Below are positions 60,985-64,000 of a DNA stretch of 64,000 nucleotides, piece after piece. Under the pieces are notes generated by a model, which saw only the letters and a program-made list of their open reading frames with translations, ran no database searches and was not told where the DNA came from. Source of the stretch: Streptomyces sp. ALI-76-A (GTDB lineage Bacteria > Actinomycetota > Actinomycetes > Streptomycetales > Streptomycetaceae); contig NZ_JASVWB010000002.1 in the NCBI RefSeq assembly GCF_030287445.1, forward strand, positions 3,038,001 to 3,102,000, read 5' to 3'. Each line of letters begins with the position of its first letter. Positions within the stretch are counted from its first letter, which is position 1. Made by a program: the position numbers and the translations under genes.

Positions 60985-62265
60985 GTGAGCCCGACCAATC
61001 GCACCGTGGTCGTCACCGGTATCGGCGCAACCACACCGCTGGGTGGCGACGCAGCCTCGACCTGGGAGGGTCTGGTCGCCGGCAGGTCCGGTGTCAAGGT
61101 CCTCCAGCAGGAGTGGGCCGCCGAGCAGGCGGTCCGTATCGCCGCGCAGATCGCCGTGGAGCCGACCGAGGTCATCCCGCGCCCGCAGGCCCGCCGTCTG
61201 GACCGTTCGGCGCAGTTCGCGCTGATCGCGGCCCAGGAGGCGTGGGCCGACGCCGGTTTCTCCGGCAAGGCCGGTGAGGACGGGTCCGACGGGGCCGTCG
61301 ACGCCGACCGGCTCGGCGCCGTCATCGCCTCCGGCATCGGTGGCGTGACGACCCTGCTCGACCAGTACGACGTGCTGAAGGAGAAGGGCGTCCGCCGCGT
61401 CTCCCCGCACACCGTCCCCATGCTGATGCCGAACAGCCCCTCCGCGAACGTGGGCCTGCTCGTGGGCGCCCGGGCGGGCGTGCACACGCCGGTCTCCGCC
61501 TGCGCGTCGGGCGCCGAGGCCATCGGCTACGCCATCGAGATGATCCGCTCCGGCCGTGCCGACGTCGTCGTCGCGGGCGGCACGGAGGCGGCGATCCACC
61601 CGCTGCCGATCGCCGCGTTCGGCAACATGATGGCGATGTCCAAGAACAACGACGACCCCGAGGGCGCCTCGCGCCCCTACGACACCGCCCGTGACGGCTT
61701 CGTCCTGGGTGAGGGCGCCGGCGTGATCGTCCTGGAGTCCGCCGAGCACGCCGCCGCGCGCGGCGCGCGGGTGTACGCCGAGGCGGTCGGGCAGGGCATC
61801 TCCGCCGACGCCCACGACATCGTGCAGCCGGAGCCGGAGGGGCGGGGCATCTCGCACGCCCTGCAGAACCTGCTGGACCGCACCGACCTGGACCCGGCGG
61901 AGATCATGCACGTCAACGCGCACGCGACGTCGACGCCGGCCGGTGACGTGGCCGAGCTGAAGGCGCTGCGCAAGGTGTTCGGCGACGACGCGGACCACAT
62001 GGCGGTCTCCGCGACCAAGTCGATGACCGGCCACCTGCTGGGTGGCGCGGGCGGTGTCGAGACCGTCGCGACGGTCCTCGCGCTGTACCACCGGGTCGCC
62101 CCGCCGACCATCAACGTCGAGAACCTCGACCCCGAGGCCGAGGCCAACGCGGACATCGTCCGTGGCGAGGCCCGCAAGCTGCCGGTCGAGGGCCGGATCG
62201 CCGCCCTGAACGACTCGTTCGGGTTCGGCGGGCACAACGTGGTCCTGGCGTTCCGTACGGTGTGA
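60985..62265 (+). CDS. fabF: 3-oxoacyl-ACP synthase II
   Basis: 426 aa. Active site: Cys in TPVSACASGAEAIG, His in VNAHATSTPAGD and His in KSMTGHLLGGAG. FabF elongates acyl-ACP with malonyl-ACP. The start is a GTG at 60985 with GGAGAAAG upstream. It is last in the operon and is followed by a strong terminator. Confidence 0.97.
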   Translation: MSPTNRTVVVTGIGATTPLGGDAASTWEGLVAGRSGVKVLQQEWAAEQAVRIAAQIAVEPTEVIPRPQARRLDRSAQFALIAAQEAWADAGFSGKAGEDGSDGAVDADRLGAVIASGIGGVTTLLDQYDVLKEKGVRRVSPHTVPMLMPNSPSANVGLLVGARAGVHTPVSACASGAEAIGYAIEMIRSGRADVVVAGGTEAAIHPLPIAAFGNMMAMSKNNDDPEGASRPYDTARDGFVLGEGAGVIVLESAEHAAARGARVYAEAVGQGISADAHDIVQPEPEGRGISHALQNLLDRTDLDPAEIMHVNAHATSTPAGDVAELKALRKVFGDDADHMAVSATKSMTGHLLGGAGGVETVATVLALYHRVAPPTINVENLDPEAEANADIVRGEARKLPVEGRIAALNDSFGFGGHNVVLAFRTV

Positions 62266-62286
62266 CATGCGCCGTTCGGCTGAGAA

Positions 62287-62318
62287 GTGGCCCGGTCTCC
62301 GTGGGGAGGCCGGGCCAC
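62287..62318 (+). terminator. Intrinsic terminator of the fab operon
   Basis: Arms GTGGCCCGGTCTCC (62287-62300) and GGAGGCCGGGCCAC (62305-62318): 14 bp with one G-T pair and a 4-nt loop, 21 bases after fabF. Confidence 0.85.
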
Positions 62319-62421
62319 TCGGCGTGTGGGGTGCTGTGGCCGGCCGGCCACCGGCCGGTGGGGGCCGGCCGCGCCCACGCGGCGGAACCGCATGTCGGTA
62401 CGGCCCCGCGCCCCCGAGGGC

Positions 62422-62916
62422 TCACACCACCTGGTGCAGCCAGCGGACCGGGGCTCCCTCGCCCGCGTACCTGAACGGCTCCAACTCGTCGTCCCAGGGC
62501 TTGCCCAGGAGCTTGGCGAGTTCGGCTTCCAGGTCGGTCTCGCCGCGCTGGGAGCGGACCAGGGCCGCCCTCAGCCGGTCCTCCGGGATCAGGATGTCGC
62601 CGTGGATGCCGGTGACCGCGTGGTAGATGCCGAGGTCGGGGGTGCAGCTGTAGCGCTCGCCCTCGGCGGTGGCGCAGGGTTCGGCGGTGACCTCGAAGCG
62701 CAGGAGCTGCCAGCCTCTGAGCGCCGAGGCAAGCTTGGACGCCGTGCCGGCCTGGGCCTGCCAGGAGAACTCCGAGCGCCAGGTTCCGGGCGCGGCGGGC
62801 TGCCGGATCCAGTCGAGGTTGACGCGTGTGCCCAACACCCCGGCGACGGCCCACTCGACGTGCGGGCACAGCGCGCGCGGCGCGGAGTGCACGTACAGAA
62901 CTCCACGTGTCGTCAC
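62422..62916 (-). CDS. DUF3145 protein
   Basis: 164 aa. Conserved features of DUF3145: TTRGVLYVHSAPRALCPHVEWAVAGVLGTRVNLDWIRQPAAPGTWRSEFSWQ, GWQLLRFEVTAEPC, and RYSCTPDLGIYHAVTGIHGDILIPEDRLR, ending PVRWLHQVV. It is an actinobacterial protein of unknown function that lies beside the fab operon in Streptomyces. The GTG at 62916 has GGAGG 5 nt upstream; a frame from an ATG at 62958 is possible but less supported. It is convergent with fabF. Confidence 0.87.
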   Translation of the reverse strand: MTTRGVLYVHSAPRALCPHVEWAVAGVLGTRVNLDWIRQPAAPGTWRSEFSWQAQAGTASKLASALRGWQLLRFEVTAEPCATAEGERYSCTPDLGIYHAVTGIHGDILIPEDRLRAALVRSQRGETDLEAELAKLLGKPWDDELEPFRYAGEGAPVRWLHQVV

Positions 62917-63192
62917 CGGGACCTCCGGGCAGAGCGGGACAGTCTTGCAGGCTGGCATGGCGGCGGTGGCACGGCAGCCACGCTGATGGCGAGGCTACCG
63001 TGCGGCGGCGCGAGGAGTGTGACGTACCGTCGGTCCCGGTGCCCCGAAACACCCGCCATTCACCCGGCAGGACGCTGGTACGGGTGCGAACCGTTGCGTG
63101 ACGGCCGGTCGGGAACTCCCGCGCGTTGTTATGGACGGACGACGTTTTCACCTTTCCCGCCATCACCCGACGAACGAGGGGATCCCCACCGG

Positions 63193-64000
63193 ATGCGGAA
63201 GCCAAGCCACCGCGCGCGTGCCGTTCTCGCCGTCCTGTCGGCGGCCGTCCTGGGCGTCACCGGCTGTGACGCCGTCGGTGGCGACGCGCCCGGGCCGACC
63301 GCCACCGACGCCCGGAAGGCGAAGCCGTCCCCGACACCGGCGTGGGACAGCAGCCCGGCCTCGGTCGCGGCCGTGGGCGACTCCATCACCCGCGGCTTCG
63401 ACGCGTGCGCGGTGCTGACGGACTGTCCGGAGGTGTCCTGGGCGACCGGCAGCAGCGCCGAGGTCGACAGTCTCGCCGTCCGGCTGCTGGGCCGGGCGAA
63501 GGCGGCCGAGCGGAGCTGGAACTACTCCGTGACCGGGGCCCGGATGGCGGACCTGCCCGGTCAGATGGTCCGGGCCGCGAGCCGCAAGCCGGGGCTGGTG
63601 GCGGTGATGGTGGGGGCGAACGACGCCTGCCGGGCCAGCACCTCGGCGATGACCTCGGTGAGCGACTTCCGCGCCGACTTCCAGGACGCGATGAGCGCGC
63701 TGCGCGGGACGGCCCCCAAGGCGCAGGTGTACGTGGCGAGCGTGCCGAACCTGAAGCGGCTGTGGTCCGAGGGCCGGACGAACCCCGTGGGCAGGCAGGT
63801 GTGGAAGCTGGGCCTGTGCCCGTCGATGCTGGGTGACGCGGACGCCGTGGACGCGGCGGCGACCGAGCGGCGCGACACCGTGCAGAAGCGGGTGGAGGAC
63901 TACAACAAGGTGCTGGAGGAGGTGTGCGCCAAGGACCGTCACTGCCGTTTCGACGGCGGCGCGGTGTACGCGTACCGCTTCGGCACCGACCAGTTGAGTC
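63193..64000 (+). CDS. SGNH/GDSL-hydrolase lipoprotein (3' end outside window)
   Basis: At least 269 aa, cut by the window end. A signal peptide ends in the lipobox VTGC (Cys25), so it is a lipoprotein. The hydrolase domain has block I AAVGDSITRGFDAC with nucleophile Ser, and block III VAVMVGANDACRAS (Gly-Asn oxyanion pair); block V (D-x-x-H) would lie beyond the window. SGNH enzymes are esterases or lipases that act on small esters, lipids or acetylated polysaccharides. The ATG at 63193 has GAGGGG 11 nt upstream. The neighbour is divergent DUF3145. Confidence 0.88.
   Translation, partial: MRKPSHRARAVLAVLSAAVLGVTGCDAVGGDAPGPTATDARKAKPSPTPAWDSSPASVAAVGDSITRGFDACAVLTDCPEVSWATGSSAEVDSLAVRLLGRAKAAERSWNYSVTGARMADLPGQMVRAASRKPGLVAVMVGANDACRASTSAMTSVSDFRADFQDAMSALRGTAPKAQVYVASVPNLKRLWSEGRTNPVGRQVWKLGLCPSMLGDADAVDAAATERRDTVQKRVEDYNKVLEEVCAKDRHCRFDGGAVYAYRFGTDQLS

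Overview
The window is chromosomal DNA of a Streptomyces. It is extremely GC-rich with strong third-position G/C bias, and nearly every intact gene belongs to a family typical of that genus. About 62 protein genes (two cut by the window edges) and one tRNA gene are supported. No insertion sequence, prophage, CRISPR array, rRNA or secondary-metabolite cluster is visible. The closest gene order I can recall is the S. coelicolor SCO23xx region; this is memory, not a search.

Layout. 0-11 kb: a secreted lytic-transglycosylase-like protein; a divergent steroid pair (FadA5-like thiolase and CYP125-like P450) with two KstR-like boxes between them; two convergent membrane sugar-transfer genes; a metabolite/H+ symporter; an O-methyltransferase; an FHA protein. 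11-34 kb: mostly independent genes. These include two tandem paralogous DUF-type genes, an MFS exporter with a C-terminal winged helix, a zinc-ribbon/peptidoglycan-binding protein with repeated DATxxLP motifs, a secreted HNH nuclease, a PhoD phosphatase, DoxX and DedA membrane proteins, a ketopantoate-reductase-like enzyme carrying a 33-bp minisatellite, Hsp20, a PAS-ANTAR regulator, tRNA-Val(UAC) and a DUF4097 lipoprotein.

34-43 kb is a Ter-dependent stress island. An operon encodes an HpcH/citrate-lyase-like aldolase, a phosphoribosyltransferase-TRSP protein fused to a StiP/PELOTA half, and a HAD phosphatase. Beside it lie four TerD-superfamily proteins and a TerC-like DUF475 membrane protein. 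A 12-bp inverted repeat is shared by the operon and one terD.

43-63 kb carries the conserved actinobacterial core: ahpE, DUF3052 and aceE, then fasR-fabD-fabH-acpP-fabF (pyruvate to acetyl-CoA to fatty acids). In M. tuberculosis the corresponding genes are nearly adjacent. Here about 10 kb of accessory genes separates aceE from fasR: a K+ channel, an MFS/TetR pair, an alpha/beta hydrolase, DUF4429-SHOCT, a MerR/aldo-keto reductase operon, GNAT, a serine hydrolase and pirin. The window ends inside an SGNH-hydrolase lipoprotein.

Two themes run through the window. At least a dozen genes have a TANNNT-like -10 box 6-7 nt before the start codon and no ribosome-binding site, so they are probably leaderless. 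Several intergenic regions carry hairpin-forming repeats: an 84-bp direct repeat, and two copies of a longer element with a compensatory base-pair change.
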